From Enterococcus alcedinis (lineage in GTDB: Bacteria > Bacillota > Bacilli > Lactobacillales > Enterococcaceae): 64,000 nucleotides of DNA. Each line of letters opens with the position of its first letter. Position 1 is the first letter of the stretch. The notes below the pieces were generated by a model, which had not been told where the DNA came from, searched no databases, and was given only the letters and a program-made list of their open reading frames with translations. Both the position numbers and the translations under genes were made by a program. Of the stretch, positions 37,174 to 46,202 are shown piece by piece. The stretch is taken from assembly GCF_014635985.1 (NCBI RefSeq), contig NZ_BMDT01000004.1:124001-188000 (forward strand). Direction: 5' to 3'.

Positions 37174-38142
37174 TTATGAATCTAAACCAATTAGATAATC
37201 GTCATCATTCATCGCTTCAACCGTTCCTAATAAGTAACCATTTCCAACTTGTGAGAAGAAATCGTGGTTGCTTGTTCCAGTTGAAATACCGTTCATGATA
37301 ATCGGATTGACATCATCCGCCGTATCAGGGAACAATGGATCTTGTCCCATGTTCATTAGGGCTTTATTGGCGTTATAACGTAAGAAAATATTTACGTCTT
37401 CAGTCCAACCAATGTGATCATAAAGTTCAGCTGTATATTTTTCCTCATTTTCGTAGAGTTCAAATAATAGAGCGTACATCCATTCTTTTAATTCTTCTTG
37501 CTCTGCTTCAGGTAATTCGTTGAAGCCCAATTGGAATTTATAGCCAATGTAAGTTCCATGAACCGATTCGTCACGAATGATTAATTTAATAATCTCTGCC
37601 ACGTTTGGTAATTTATTGTTACCTAAGTAGTGTAGAGGCGTGTAGAAACCAGAGTAGAATAGGAATGTTTCTAAGTAAACACTTGCGACTTTCTTTTGTA
37701 AAGGCGTTCCGTGTAAATAAACTTCATTAATTAGTTTTGATTTTTTTTGTAAATATTCGTTTGTATTAACCCATTCGAATATTTCGTCGATTTCAGATTT
37801 CGTATTTAACGTACTAAAAATCGAAGAATAACTTTTCGCATGAACCGACTCCATGAATTGAATATTGTTTAAAACGGCTTCTTCATGAGGGGTACGTACA
37901 GCATCGCGTAATTGATGCATCCCACTTTCCGATTGAATCGTATCAAGTAACGTTAAGCCGCCTAGAACTCGGCTAACCATGACTTGCTCTTCTTTTGATA
38001 AACCTCTCCAATCATCGAGATCATTTGAAAGGGGAATACGTGTATCTAACCAAAATTGCTCCGTTAGTTTTTCCCAAGTTGATTTATCAATTAAATCTTC
38101 AATTTCATTCCAGTTAATTGCTGCATAATATGTTTTTGCCAT
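37174..38142 (-). CDS. nrdF: Class Ib ribonucleotide reductase small subunit
   Basis: 322 residues. It has the R2 ferritin-like helices with metal-ligand motifs (ESVHAKSYS, IIRDESVHGTYIG) and the length of NrdF. It carries the Mn or Fe tyrosyl radical needed by NrdE to make dNTPs. TAAGGAGG precedes the ATG. It lies 85 bases downstream of nrdE and ends at the hairpin near 37107-37137. Confidence 0.96.
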   Translation of the reverse strand: MAKTYYAAINWNEIEDLIDKSTWEKLTEQFWLDTRIPLSNDLDDWRGLSKEEQVMVSRVLGGLTLLDTIQSESGMHQLRDAVRTPHEEAVLNNIQFMESVHAKSYSSIFSTLNTKSEIDEIFEWVNTNEYLQKKSKLINEVYLHGTPLQKKVASVYLETFLFYSGFYTPLHYLGNNKLPNVAEIIKLIIRDESVHGTYIGYKFQLGFNELPEAEQEELKEWMYALLFELYENEEKYTAELYDHIGWTEDVNIFLRYNANKALMNMGQDPLFPDTADDVNPIIMNGISTGTSNHDFFSQVGNGYLLGTVEAMNDDDYLIGLDS

Positions 38143-38227
38143 TGAAGCTGGCCTCCTTAGATTTGAAGTGAAAAAGAAGCTAGCCAGAGAAAATCCGCTA
38201 GCTTCTAAAGAATCGTTCTTTTTGTAA

Positions 38228-40387
38228 TTAGATTACACAGCTCTCACATTGGTTACTGCCAATTTCTTCTGCATCATCTGTAAAGGTACGAATGTAGTAA
38301 ATCGTCTTAATTCCTTTGTTAAAGGCATAGTGACGTAAGATGTTTAAATCTCTTGTTGTTTGCTTTGTTGTTGTTTTCCATTCATAAATCCCTGCTGGAA
38401 TTTCAGAACGCATAAATAGTGTCATACTCATTCCTTGGTCAATATGTTTTTGTGCGGTTGCATAAACATCAATGACTTTGCGCATATCCATGTCATAAGC
38501 TGATTTGTAGTAGTTAATCGTCTCATTGGATAGGTGTGCTGCAGGGTAGTAGATTTTTCCGATTTTCTTTTCTTGACGCTCTTCAATTAAACGAGTGATC
38601 GGATGTAAACTTGCACTTGTATCATTGATATAAGAAATCGAACCATTTGGAGCAACAGCTAAACGGTTTTGATGGTATAAACCATCGACTTTAACAGCTT
38701 GTGCTAAAGCTTCCCAATCTTCTGCCGTTGGAATGTCAATCCCTTTGAATAATTCAGCAATTTTTTCGAAGGTCGGTGTGTAATCTTCTTTGATATAAGA
38801 CTCAAAATACGAACCATCGGCATAAGCAGATTTTTCGAAGTTGTGGAACGTTTCTTGTTTTTCTTTGGCAATTTGATGACTTTCCATCAATGTCCAGTAG
38901 TTTAATAACATGAAGTAAATATCTGTAAATTCAATGGACTCAGGTGAGCCGTATTCCATTTGGTTTTTAGCAAAGAATGTATGTAAGCCCATTGCTCCTA
39001 AACCAATCGTGTGGTTAATTTTATTTCCATGTTGAATCGAAGGGACAACCGCAATATCTGAAGCATCCGTCACAAAAGTTAAGGCACGAGTCATCGCACG
39101 AACAGAACGACCAAAGTCAGGGCTCTCCATTAGGTTAACGATGTTTGTTGAACCGAGGTTACAACTAATATCCGTTCCCATCACTTCAAAGTCTTGAACA
39201 TCGTTGACAAGCGATGGTTCTTGAACTTGTAAAATTTCAGAACATAAGTTACTCATAATAATTTTTCCGTCAACTGGATTGGCACGGTTCGCCGTATCAA
39301 TATTGACGATATAAGGGTAGCCTGATTCTTGTTGTAATTTTGAAATTTCATTTTCCAAGTCGCGTGCATTGATTTTTGTTTTACGGATGTTTGGATTTTT
39401 GACTAAATTGTCATATTCCTTTGTAATATCAACATAAGAGAATGGCACGCCATATTCTTTTTCAACACTATAAGGACTAAATAAATACATTTCTTGGTTT
39501 TTACGAGTTAGTTCATAAAACTTATCCGGTACGATGACACCAAGTGAAAGTGTCTTAACACGAATTTTTTCATCGGCATTTTCTTTTTTAGAAGATAAGA
39601 ATGAAATAATGTCTGGGTGGAAGACGTTTAAGTAAACAACACCAGCACCTTGACGCTGACCTAATTGATTCGAGTAGCTAAAGCTATCTTCGAACAATTT
39701 CATAACAGGCATCACACCACTTGCGGCACCATCGTAACCTTTAATTGGCGCGCCAGCTTCACGTAAGTTTGATAACGTGATTCCGACACCGCCACCGATA
39801 CGAGATAATTGTAAAGCCGAGTTGATTCCACGACCAATCGCGTTCATATCATCGGTTAATTGAATTAAGAAACAAGAAACCAATTCACCACGGCGTTTTC
39901 TTCCAGCGTTCAAGAACGAAGGGGTAGCCGGTTGGTAACGTTGATGGATCATTTCTTCAGCTAGAGTCATTGCAAGTTCTTCATCGCCATCTGCAAAGTA
40001 CAAAGCGTTAAATGCAACACGGTCTTCATATGTCTCTAAGTATTTTGTGCCATCATTTGTTTTCAGCGCGTATTGGCCGTAAAACTTGTAAGCTGCCATG
40101 AATGATTTAAATTTAAAGTTTTGTTTTGCTAAAAAATCAAATAAAGACTCAATAAATTCAGGTGAATAATTGCGGATAAACGGCTCTTCTAAATAATCTT
40201 CTTCTATTAAGTAGTTGATTTTTTCTGTAACCGATGAGAAGGTCACTGTATTTGGTAAGACATTCTCTTTAAAGAAGGCTACGAGTGCCTCTTGGTCTTT
40301 ATGTAAAGGAATTTGTCCATTAACCGGACGATTGATTTCATTGTTTAATTTAAAGTAAGTGACGTCTTTTAATGTTTTAAGACTCAT
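38228..40387 (-). CDS. nrdE: Class Ib ribonucleotide reductase large subunit
   Basis: 719 residues, typical of NrdE, without the ATP-cone that class Ia enzymes have. It contains LVSCFLIQLTDDM, SNLCSEI and a C-terminal redox tail NQCESCVI with C714 and C717 that exchange with NrdH. It reduces ribonucleoside diphosphates. It is 113 bases after nrdH, a gap that holds no nrdI. Confidence 0.97.
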   Translation of the reverse strand: MSLKTLKDVTYFKLNNEINRPVNGQIPLHKDQEALVAFFKENVLPNTVTFSSVTEKINYLIEEDYLEEPFIRNYSPEFIESLFDFLAKQNFKFKSFMAAYKFYGQYALKTNDGTKYLETYEDRVAFNALYFADGDEELAMTLAEEMIHQRYQPATPSFLNAGRKRRGELVSCFLIQLTDDMNAIGRGINSALQLSRIGGGVGITLSNLREAGAPIKGYDGAASGVMPVMKLFEDSFSYSNQLGQRQGAGVVYLNVFHPDIISFLSSKKENADEKIRVKTLSLGVIVPDKFYELTRKNQEMYLFSPYSVEKEYGVPFSYVDITKEYDNLVKNPNIRKTKINARDLENEISKLQQESGYPYIVNIDTANRANPVDGKIIMSNLCSEILQVQEPSLVNDVQDFEVMGTDISCNLGSTNIVNLMESPDFGRSVRAMTRALTFVTDASDIAVVPSIQHGNKINHTIGLGAMGLHTFFAKNQMEYGSPESIEFTDIYFMLLNYWTLMESHQIAKEKQETFHNFEKSAYADGSYFESYIKEDYTPTFEKIAELFKGIDIPTAEDWEALAQAVKVDGLYHQNRLAVAPNGSISYINDTSASLHPITRLIEERQEKKIGKIYYPAAHLSNETINYYKSAYDMDMRKVIDVYATAQKHIDQGMSMTLFMRSEIPAGIYEWKTTTKQTTRDLNILRHYAFNKGIKTIYYIRTFTDDAEEIGSNQCESCVI

Positions 40388-40500
40388 GAAGACACAACCT
40401 TTTCTAATTTCTATTGTAGAGTAATTGGCATAAAAAGAAGGATTTGAGGTCTAATGACGGACAAATCCAACGATACGTTTCGTTTTTATATGGGCGAGGA

Positions 40501-40725
40501 TTACACGGCTAACTGGCGTAATTGATCTGGACGGAAGCCTACAATTGTTCTTGCTTCACTTGTGATAACAGGGACACTTTGGAAACCTTGTTCTTTTAAC
40601 CAGTCAATGGCTGTCGGTTCTTGGTCTAAGTTGATTTCTTCAAAAGAAATTTGATTGTCGGTTAAAAAGCGTTTTGCCATTTTGCATTGTACGCAGTTGT
40701 TTTTTGAAAATAATTTGATATTCAT
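40501..40725 (-). CDS. nrdH: Glutaredoxin-like NrdH redoxin
   Basis: 74 residues with the redox motif CVQC (11-14) and the NrdH-specific end GFRPDQLRQL. It passes electrons from thioredoxin reductase to NrdE. AAGGAGG precedes the ATG. It is the first gene of the nrdH-E-F operon under two NrdR boxes. NrdI, usually present in class Ib clusters, is missing from this operon and from the window. Confidence 0.95.
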   Translation of the reverse strand: MNIKLFSKNNCVQCKMAKRFLTDNQISFEEINLDQEPTAIDWLKEQGFQSVPVITSEARTIVGFRPDQLRQLAV

Positions 40726-40766
40726 GTGGTAATCCTCCTTGAAAATTGTTAAATATGATAATACTT

Positions 40767-40794
40767 AGTATAGACGGTCGTGGCGAAAAGTCAA
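40767..40794 (-). promoter_or_regulatory. nrdHEF promoter
   Basis: On the minus strand TTGACT (40789-40794), a 16-base spacer and TATACT (40767-40772) lie about 45 bases before nrdH. Confidence 0.7.
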
Positions 40795-40801
40795 ACAAAA
40801 A

Positions 40802-40848
40802 ATACTATATCTAGTGCTTGTGAAAGGGATAGGCACTAATTGTTGTGG
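40802..40848 (-). promoter_or_regulatory. Tandem NrdR boxes
   Basis: ATACTATATCTAGTGC (40802-40817) fits the NrdR consensus acaCwAtATaTwGtgt, and a weaker second copy (40833-40848) lies 31 bases away centre to centre, three helical turns, which is the known spacing. They sit just upstream of the -35. Confidence 0.75.
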
Positions 40849-40885
40849 TTTTTTAAAAGTTTTTTACTCGAAAGAGCGTGTGATT

Positions 40886-40990
40886 ATGAGGGTTTTAGCG
40901 ACTTTAAAACAAACTAAAAAGAATAAAAAAATATTAATTGTGAAAAAGTAATCATATCCCATTTGGTGAATCAAAAAGCAGTACAATACC
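40886..40990 (+). pseudogene. Decayed type B ribosomal protein L36 gene (rpmJ2-like)
   Basis: An ORF at 40886-40951 reads MRVLATLKQTKKNKKILIV before its stop, close to the start of type B L36 (MKV..SLKS.K......VV+R). A shift of frame from 40948 gives VIISHLVNQKAVQ, which lines up with the L36 end VI.K.NPRFKARQ. Both halves in the right order suggest a broken copy. The zinc cysteine and the RRGR segment are not kept. No good ribosome site. This is read by eye from a short gene and could be chance. Confidence 0.4.
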
Positions 40991-41021
40991 TGGTTATACG
41001 ATAGGCGCTGTACTGTTTTTT
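40973..41021 (+). terminator. Terminator-like hairpin after the L36 remnant
   Basis: AAAAAGCAGTACA (40973-40985) pairs with TGTACTG and T-run (41009-41020). Confidence 0.65.
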
Positions 41022-41064
41022 GATGATCTGTTTAGTCTTGTTTTTTAAAACGTTTGCTTATTTC

Positions 41065-41190
41065 TTAATCTTGAACTAAAGAGATTGCTAGACGGATAAT
41101 TTCTAGCATTTTGTTTTTGTCTTCTATAGATAGTGTTTGTGAGGGGAATAAAATAGACTCATAAATTTCATTATTATTTGAATCAGATAA
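41065..41190 (-). pseudogene. Possible remnant of a small regulator gene, C-terminal end
   Basis: On the minus strand a 41-codon open stretch with no start codon or ribosome site ends in SIEDKNKMLEIIRLAISLVQD and a stop. That ending resembles the C-terminus of small XRE-type regulators. An in-frame stop lies just upstream, so no intact gene is possible. Short and low in information; treated as a fragment. Confidence 0.3.
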
Positions 41191-41379
41191 TTATATTATT
41201 GGGGAAATGGATACAACTCATGATCAACTCGTGATGTGATAAGGAATTATCGGACCGGAAGAAGTTTATTATCGCTAGTCTGAAAATTAAATGATTCCTA
41301 TATGTACGTCATTGGAGGCTATTTACCAAAGAAATGAGGTAAATGAAGTAAGAAAGAGCAAGAAACTTCAAATATTCTC

Positions 41380-41408
41380 TTGTAAATAAAATGAATGAAT
41401 GCTATTAT
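41380..41408 (+). promoter_or_regulatory. Promoter of candidate small RNA
   Basis: TTGTAA (41380-41385), exactly 17 bases, then TATTAT (41403-41408) with an extended TGC before it. Confidence 0.65.
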
Positions 41409-41413
41409 ATCTT

Positions 41414-41490
41414 GGGTGCCAAACCCATGACGTTGGATACTTGTTGGTGCGAAAGCATTTCGAAAACGAGTATCGCAACGTCTTTTTTAT
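41414..41490 (+). ncRNA. Candidate small structured RNA, about 75 nt
   Basis: Starting just after a good promoter, this stretch folds into a small hairpin (TGGGT 41413-41417 with ACCCA 41423-41427) and a long 17-bp stem (41429-41445 with 41465-41482, one bulged base) capped by an inner TGC-GAAA-GCA tetraloop hairpin (41448-41457), and ends in a T-run (41483-41490). It contains no ORF. Promoter, structure and terminator together make an independent transcript likely. I cannot match it to a known RNA family. Confidence 0.6.
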
Positions 41491-41537
41491 TTTTAGTGAA
41501 ATGAAAAAACAAATCATGTTGTTAAGTTGAATAATTA

Positions 41538-41579
41538 AAAAAGCCACATCAGAAAAATGCATTCTGGTGTGGCTTTCTT
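41538..41579 (-). terminator. Intrinsic terminator after DUF898 gene
   Basis: A 15-bp stem (41540-41554 with 41562-41576) followed by T residues on the minus strand lies directly after the stop at 41582. Confidence 0.8.
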
Positions 41580-41581
41580 TC

Positions 41582-41884
41582 TTAATAGAAGGTTGTATGT
41601 TTTGTTTTCCATTGTTCTAACTTAATGTGTAGCCAAAAACCATAAATACCTAAAGTAATCAGTGTTAGGAAAAACCATTTAATCCAATGACCAAACAAGC
41701 CCATAGCGGTGCCGTGAAATTGTAACCGACGCCCGTCAATGACTGTATGTTCAATTTTCCAACGGTACATTAAAACAATCCCCCAAGGAGCGCAAATGCC
41801 CAATGTAACCCCTGTAATAAGTGCTGCTAACAAACTGTGGCCGATATAACTTAACAGACCACCATCAAAATGTGACTGATTCAT
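41582..41884 (-). CDS. DUF898-like small membrane protein
   Basis: 100 residues with two glycine- and tryptophan-containing membrane segments (about 10-38 and 60-90), each followed by a W+IE/LEQW..H motif (YRWKIEHTVIDGRRL and HIKLEQWKTKHT). This twofold pattern matches one unit of the DUF898/YjgN membrane family. Function unknown. Ribosome site AAGGAGAA. Single gene. Confidence 0.75.
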   Translation of the reverse strand: MNQSHFDGGLLSYIGHSLLAALITGVTLGICAPWGIVLMYRWKIEHTVIDGRRLQFHGTAMGLFGHWIKWFFLTLITLGIYGFWLHIKLEQWKTKHTTFY

Positions 41885-42079
41885 TTTTTCTCCTTTTCTT
41901 CATTCAATAGCTGCTATTATAACATTGAGATCACTGTTTTTATTGTTTATTAATGATTTCTTTTACTTGCAAACAGAAGCTATTCAAGGAGTTAATTTTA
42001 TGATACACTCTATCTAGTTATCGAAACTAGGTAATCGGATTTTTAAAAACGATAAATAGAATAAAAAGAAGGAATTCAT

Positions 42080-42640
42080 TTGGATAAATTAGAAGAAAGA
42101 ATGATTGAGTGGGGCGAAGCATTGCTGTCTGTTCACTTACCTCGTTGGGAAGAATTACCGGAACTGGATTTATATATGGATCAAGTGATTACGCTTGTCG
42201 ATCAATATTTATCACCGATTATTATTCAACCAGAGAAAAACGCTCGTTTAACGCCTTCAATGGTTAACAATTATGTTAAAAAAGAGATGATTCCGCCACC
42301 AGTAAGAAAACGTTACAATCGCAAGCATGTCGCTTTTTTGATAGCTATTACGTTACTAAAGCAAGTGTTAACAATTTCTGAAATTAAGAATGGAATTTTA
42401 TTCCAAGGAAAAGCGATAGGTATTCGCAATGCGTATAATGCTTATTGTGAAATTCAAGAAAAGGCGATTCATCAAGTATGCCTACAGGCGACAAAGCAAA
42501 CCTATGAAGAGCAAGTGCGAGTCATTCCAATCGAATACTTGGCCGCTCACAGTGCGTCAAAAGCGTTTGCGAATAAACTATTAGCTGAAAAAATGATCGA
42601 ATTAGAAACGGATTATTTAAAAAAAGGAGTAAGAAAATGA
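42080..42640 (+). CDS. DUF1836 protein
   Basis: 186 residues from a TTG start with GAAGGA upstream. It has the DUF1836 features LTPSMVNNYVKKEMIPPP and KRYNRKHVAFLIAITLLKQVLTISEI, which look like a MerR-type winged helix: a helix-turn-helix, then a wing, then a helix pair. DNA binding is therefore likely but not shown. It overlaps degV by four bases (ATGA), so both are made together, an order seen in other Lactobacillales. Confidence 0.8.
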   Translation: MDKLEERMIEWGEALLSVHLPRWEELPELDLYMDQVITLVDQYLSPIIIQPEKNARLTPSMVNNYVKKEMIPPPVRKRYNRKHVAFLIAITLLKQVLTISEIKNGILFQGKAIGIRNAYNAYCEIQEKAIHQVCLQATKQTYEEQVRVIPIEYLAAHSASKAFANKLLAEKMIELETDYLKKGVRK

Positions 42641-43494
42641 ACGCAGAAAAAATAGCATTACTTGTTGACTCAGGTACCGATGTACCTCAAGAGGTGATGG
42701 ATCGTTATGGTATTTATATGATTCCATTACAAATTATTTATAAAGAAAGAACGTATACAGATAAACTTGAAATTTCACCAGAGGAAGTCTATCGTCGATT
42801 AGAAGAAGAAGTGCCAAGTACGTCTTTACCAGATGGTGCTCAAATTCAAGCCATTTTAGAGCAAATCAAAGCCGATGGTTATGAAAAGTTATTAATCGTC
42901 ACGATTTCTAGTGGATTAAGTGGAACATACAATGTTTTACGTTTAATCGGGCAAGATGTTGAAGGACTAGCGGTCCATGTATTAGATACGAAAAGCATTG
43001 GGATTGGTGCAGGTTTACAAGCAATCCGTGCAGCAGAGCTTATTGACTCAGGACTGACATTTGAAGCGTTAATCGCACAACTCGATAAAGAAATCGTTCA
43101 AAATAAAGTCCTCTTTAACGTCGCAACACTTGAGTATTTACAAAAAGGTGGCAGAATTGGCTTAGTCACATCGATTATCGGAACAGCTTTAAAACTGAAT
43201 CCAACGATTTCTTGTAATGAAGAGGGTGTTTACCACACGGTTGCAAAATCACGTGGACGTAAGCGTAGTATTGATAAGTTAGTTGAAATTGCAGTCGAAT
43301 TTGTCGGCAATCACGAAGAGTTTCGCTTGGCAGTGGCACAAGGCGATGCTTATGAAGAAGGTTTGCAACTAAAAGCCAAATTAGAAGAGAGGTTGCCAAA
43401 TGCCAAAGAAATTTTATTTGGCACGATTTCACCAGCACTCGTGGTGCACACAGGACCAGGGTTGTTAGGTATGGGTATTCAAGTGATTCGTTAA
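42637..43494 (+). CDS. DegV family fatty-acid-binding protein
   Basis: 285 residues with the DegV start IALLVDSGTDVPQEV, the lipid head-group site ISSGLSGTYN and the C-terminal HTGPGLLGMGI. DegV/FakB proteins hold a fatty acid for phosphorylation by FakA. The gene is coupled to DUF1836 and followed by a terminator. FakB identity is by family only; paralogues are common. Confidence 0.9.
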   Translation: MNAEKIALLVDSGTDVPQEVMDRYGIYMIPLQIIYKERTYTDKLEISPEEVYRRLEEEVPSTSLPDGAQIQAILEQIKADGYEKLLIVTISSGLSGTYNVLRLIGQDVEGLAVHVLDTKSIGIGAGLQAIRAAELIDSGLTFEALIAQLDKEIVQNKVLFNVATLEYLQKGGRIGLVTSIIGTALKLNPTISCNEEGVYHTVAKSRGRKRSIDKLVEIAVEFVGNHEEFRLAVAQGDAYEEGLQLKAKLEERLPNAKEILFGTISPALVVHTGPGLLGMGIQVIR

Positions 43495-43507
43495 GTGAAA
43501 TGAAGCC

Positions 43508-43547
43508 AAGCGCTGAGAGAAGAGATTCTTTTGGCGCTTATTTTTTT
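43508..43547 (+). terminator. Intrinsic terminator after degV
   Basis: AAGCGC (43508-43513) pairs with GCGCTT (43534-43539), with inner pairing, and a T-run follows. Confidence 0.75.
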
Positions 43548-43659
43548 GATAAGAAACCGAAGAGCTTTTTGGCTTTTAGTGAAAGATGAGTCAAAATCAT
43601 GTATAATAATGAAGATAACGTGACTAAAAAATAAAAAAGAAAAAGAATGAGGGATTTTT

Positions 43660-44364
43660 ATGAAGAAGATACTAGTGGTAGATGATGAAAAACCAATTTC
43701 TGATATTGTAAAATTTAACCTTACGAAAGAAGGATATGAAGTCTTCACGGCTTATGATGGGGAAGAAGCCTTAGAAAAAGTCAAAGAAGTCGAGCCAGAT
43801 TTAATTTTACTTGATTTAATGTTACCTAAAATCGATGGACTAGAAGTAGCAAGAGAAGTCCGTAAGACATACGATATGCCAATTATTATGGTGACGGCGA
43901 AAGATTCAGAGATTGATAAAGTTTTAGGATTAGAGTTAGGTGCGGACGATTACGTGACAAAACCATTTTCAAATCGTGAACTTATTGCTCGTGTGAAAGC
44001 GAATCTACGCCGAGGAGCCAGTGCCAATAAAGAAGCAGAAGTACCTGCGACGACAGAATTAGAAATTGGAGATTTAACGATTCATCCAGATGCCTATATG
44101 GTGACTAAAAATGGAGGCACCATCGAATTGACCCATCGTGAATTTGAATTGCTGCATTACTTAGCAAAACATATTGGTCAAGTAATGACTCGGGAGCACC
44201 TTTTACAAACGGTTTGGGGTTATGATTATTTTGGCGATGTGCGGACGGTCGATGTGACGGTTCGTCGTTTACGAGAGAAAATTGAAGACAGCCCAAGTCA
44301 TCCGAATTATTTAGCGACAAGACGTGGTGTAGGCTATTATTTACGTAACCCAGAACAGGAGTAA
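43660..44364 (+). CDS. walR: Response regulator WalR
   Basis: 234 residues. Receiver domain with phospho-acceptor D52 in [11 protein letters not shown] and K in MVTAKDSE, then an OmpR-type winged helix ending [13 protein letters not shown]. It is the essential cell-wall regulator in Firmicutes; its kinase gene follows after five bases, then walH, walI and walJ in the standard order. Start preceded by a GAGGG-type site. Confidence 0.97.
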   Translation: MKKILVVDDEKPISDIVKFNLTKEGYEVFTAYDGEEALEKVKEVEPDLILLDLMLPKIDGLEVAREVRKTYDMPIIMVTAKDSEIDKVLGLELGADDYVTKPFSNRELIARVKANLRRGASANKEAEVPATTELEIGDLTIHPDAYMVTKNGGTIELTHREFELLHYLAKHIGQVMTREHLLQTVWGYDYFGDVRTVDVTVRRLREKIEDSPSHPNYLATRRGVGYYLRNPEQE

Positions 44365-44369
44365 TTTAG

Positions 44370-46202
44370 ATGAAAAATAAAGTTCGCTTTTATCGCTCAG
44401 TGAACTTTAAAATCGCCCTGACGTTTATCTTGATTTTGTTTATTTCAATCGAGATTATCGGGGCGTATTTTATTCGTGGATTAGAGCGCTCAATGATTGA
44501 AAATTATAAAGATTCAATGGATACCCAAGCCGAGACTTTGTCGGGAACCATTGGTACGTATTTGAGTCGGCAAGATGTCGATCCGGCTGACATTAACAAT
44601 GAGATTCAACGAATTTTGGATAGTAGTGACTCGGCCGATATTTTAGAAATGCGTGTCGTCGATGAAAAAGGAATTATTCGTGCCACGACAGATGTGAACG
44701 ACCGCAGTTCGATTGGTAAAAAAAGTATCGATTCTTATATTGATCAATTTACGGATAAAAGTTTTATTGCACTCGACGAAACGACGGGGAATCGTGTTTT
44801 AATCAATATTCGAGTCTTAGAGTCTGTTGGTGATGTCGTTATTGGCTCCCTTTATATTCGGGGGGACCTAGAAAAACAATACCAAGAAATATCGAACATC
44901 GCTTTGATTTTCGTTAGTGCAACGTTAATTGCGATAGGGATTGCGATTGTCGTGTCGATGTTAGTAGCCCGTTCAATTACCCAACCGATTGGTGAAATGC
45001 GTGAGCAAGCATTACGAATTGCCAAAGGGGATTACAGTCACACGGTTGACATTAAAGCGCGTGATGAGTTGGGACAACTCGCTGAAACATTTAACCAATT
45101 AGCCGAACGAATTGAAGAAACACAAGAAGCAATGGAAGCCGAACGCAATCGCTTAAATAGTGTTTTAACGTATATGACAGATGGTGTTATCGCTACGGAC
45201 CGTCGGGGACGAGTGATTATGATTAATGAAATGGCCCTGTCACTACTGAACCTTAAACAAGAAGAATCGATTGGTGAATCGATTTTGAAACTACTTGATT
45301 TGGAAGAAGAGTACACGTTGCGAGCCTTGTTAGAAAACACTGAAGAAATGCTCTTGGAGCGTTCGTCAAATGTTTCGCATATGGAACGTTTGATTTTACG
45401 TGTCGACTTTTCGATGATCCGCCGAGAATCCGGTTTTATTTCTGGTTTAGTTGCGGTGTTACATGATGTAACTGAACAAGAAAAAACGGAACAAGAACGT
45501 CGCGATTTCGTTTCAAATGTGTCACATGAATTACGTACACCTTTAACGAGTATGCGTAGTTATATTGAAGCCTTGCACGATGGCGCTTGGAAAGATGAAG
45601 AAATCGCGCCACACTTTTTAGAAGTCACGCTAGAAGAAACTGATCGAATGATTCGAATGATTAACGACTTACTCAGTCTATCCAAAATGGATAGCGGGAA
45701 TGCTCAATTGCAATTAGAGTTTGTTAATTTCAATAACCTCGTCAACTTTGTACTCGATCGCTTTGATATGATGGTCACTAACACAGAAAAAGATTACAAA
45801 ATACAACGCGAATTTACGAAGCGAGATTTATGGTTAGAAATCGATACCGACCGTATTATTCAAGTGATTGATAATATTATGAATAATGCAATTAAGTATT
45901 CACCAGACGGTGGTACCGTGACTGTGCGTTTAATAGAAACACATAACCATGTGATTTTAAGTATTTCCGATCAAGGAATGGGGATACCTCGAAGTGATTT
46001 AGCCAAAGTATTTGATCGTTTTTACCGTGTTGATAAGGCTCGTGCCCGTCAGCAAGGTGGGACCGGATTAGGTTTAGCAATCTCGCGTGATGTGTTAAAA
46101 GCGCATGGCGGATCGATTTGGGCTGAAAGTCGTGAACATTATGGCTCCACATTTTTTATTAGTTTACCTTATGAGCCGTATGAAGAGGAGTGGTGGGATT
46201 GA
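44370..46202 (+). CDS. walK: Sensor histidine kinase WalK
   Basis: 610 residues: membrane helix (about 13-33), extracellular Cache-type domain, second helix (about 178-200), HAMP, PAS, then DHp with H386 in NVSHELRTPLTSM and an ATPase domain with GGTGLGLAIS. It phosphorylates WalR according to cell-wall status. It overlaps the next gene by four bases if walH starts at TTG 46199. Confidence 0.97.
   Translation: MKNKVRFYRSVNFKIALTFILILFISIEIIGAYFIRGLERSMIENYKDSMDTQAETLSGTIGTYLSRQDVDPADINNEIQRILDSSDSADILEMRVVDEKGIIRATTDVNDRSSIGKKSIDSYIDQFTDKSFIALDETTGNRVLINIRVLESVGDVVIGSLYIRGDLEKQYQEISNIALIFVSATLIAIGIAIVVSMLVARSITQPIGEMREQALRIAKGDYSHTVDIKARDELGQLAETFNQLAERIEETQEAMEAERNRLNSVLTYMTDGVIATDRRGRVIMINEMALSLLNLKQEESIGESILKLLDLEEEYTLRALLENTEEMLLERSSNVSHMERLILRVDFSMIRRESGFISGLVAVLHDVTEQEKTEQERRDFVSNVSHELRTPLTSMRSYIEALHDGAWKDEEIAPHFLEVTLEETDRMIRMINDLLSLSKMDSGNAQLQLEFVNFNNLVNFVLDRFDMMVTNTEKDYKIQREFTKRDLWLEIDTDRIIQVIDNIMNNAIKYSPDGGTVTVRLIETHNHVILSISDQGMGIPRSDLAKVFDRFYRVDKARARQQGGTGLGLAISRDVLKAHGGSIWAESREHYGSTFFISLPYEPYEEEWWD

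Noticed and set aside
41368..41562. Minus-strand ORF of 64 codons across the candidate small RNA
   Set aside because: No ribosome site, no domain; its coding pattern is explained by the stem-loop sequence.
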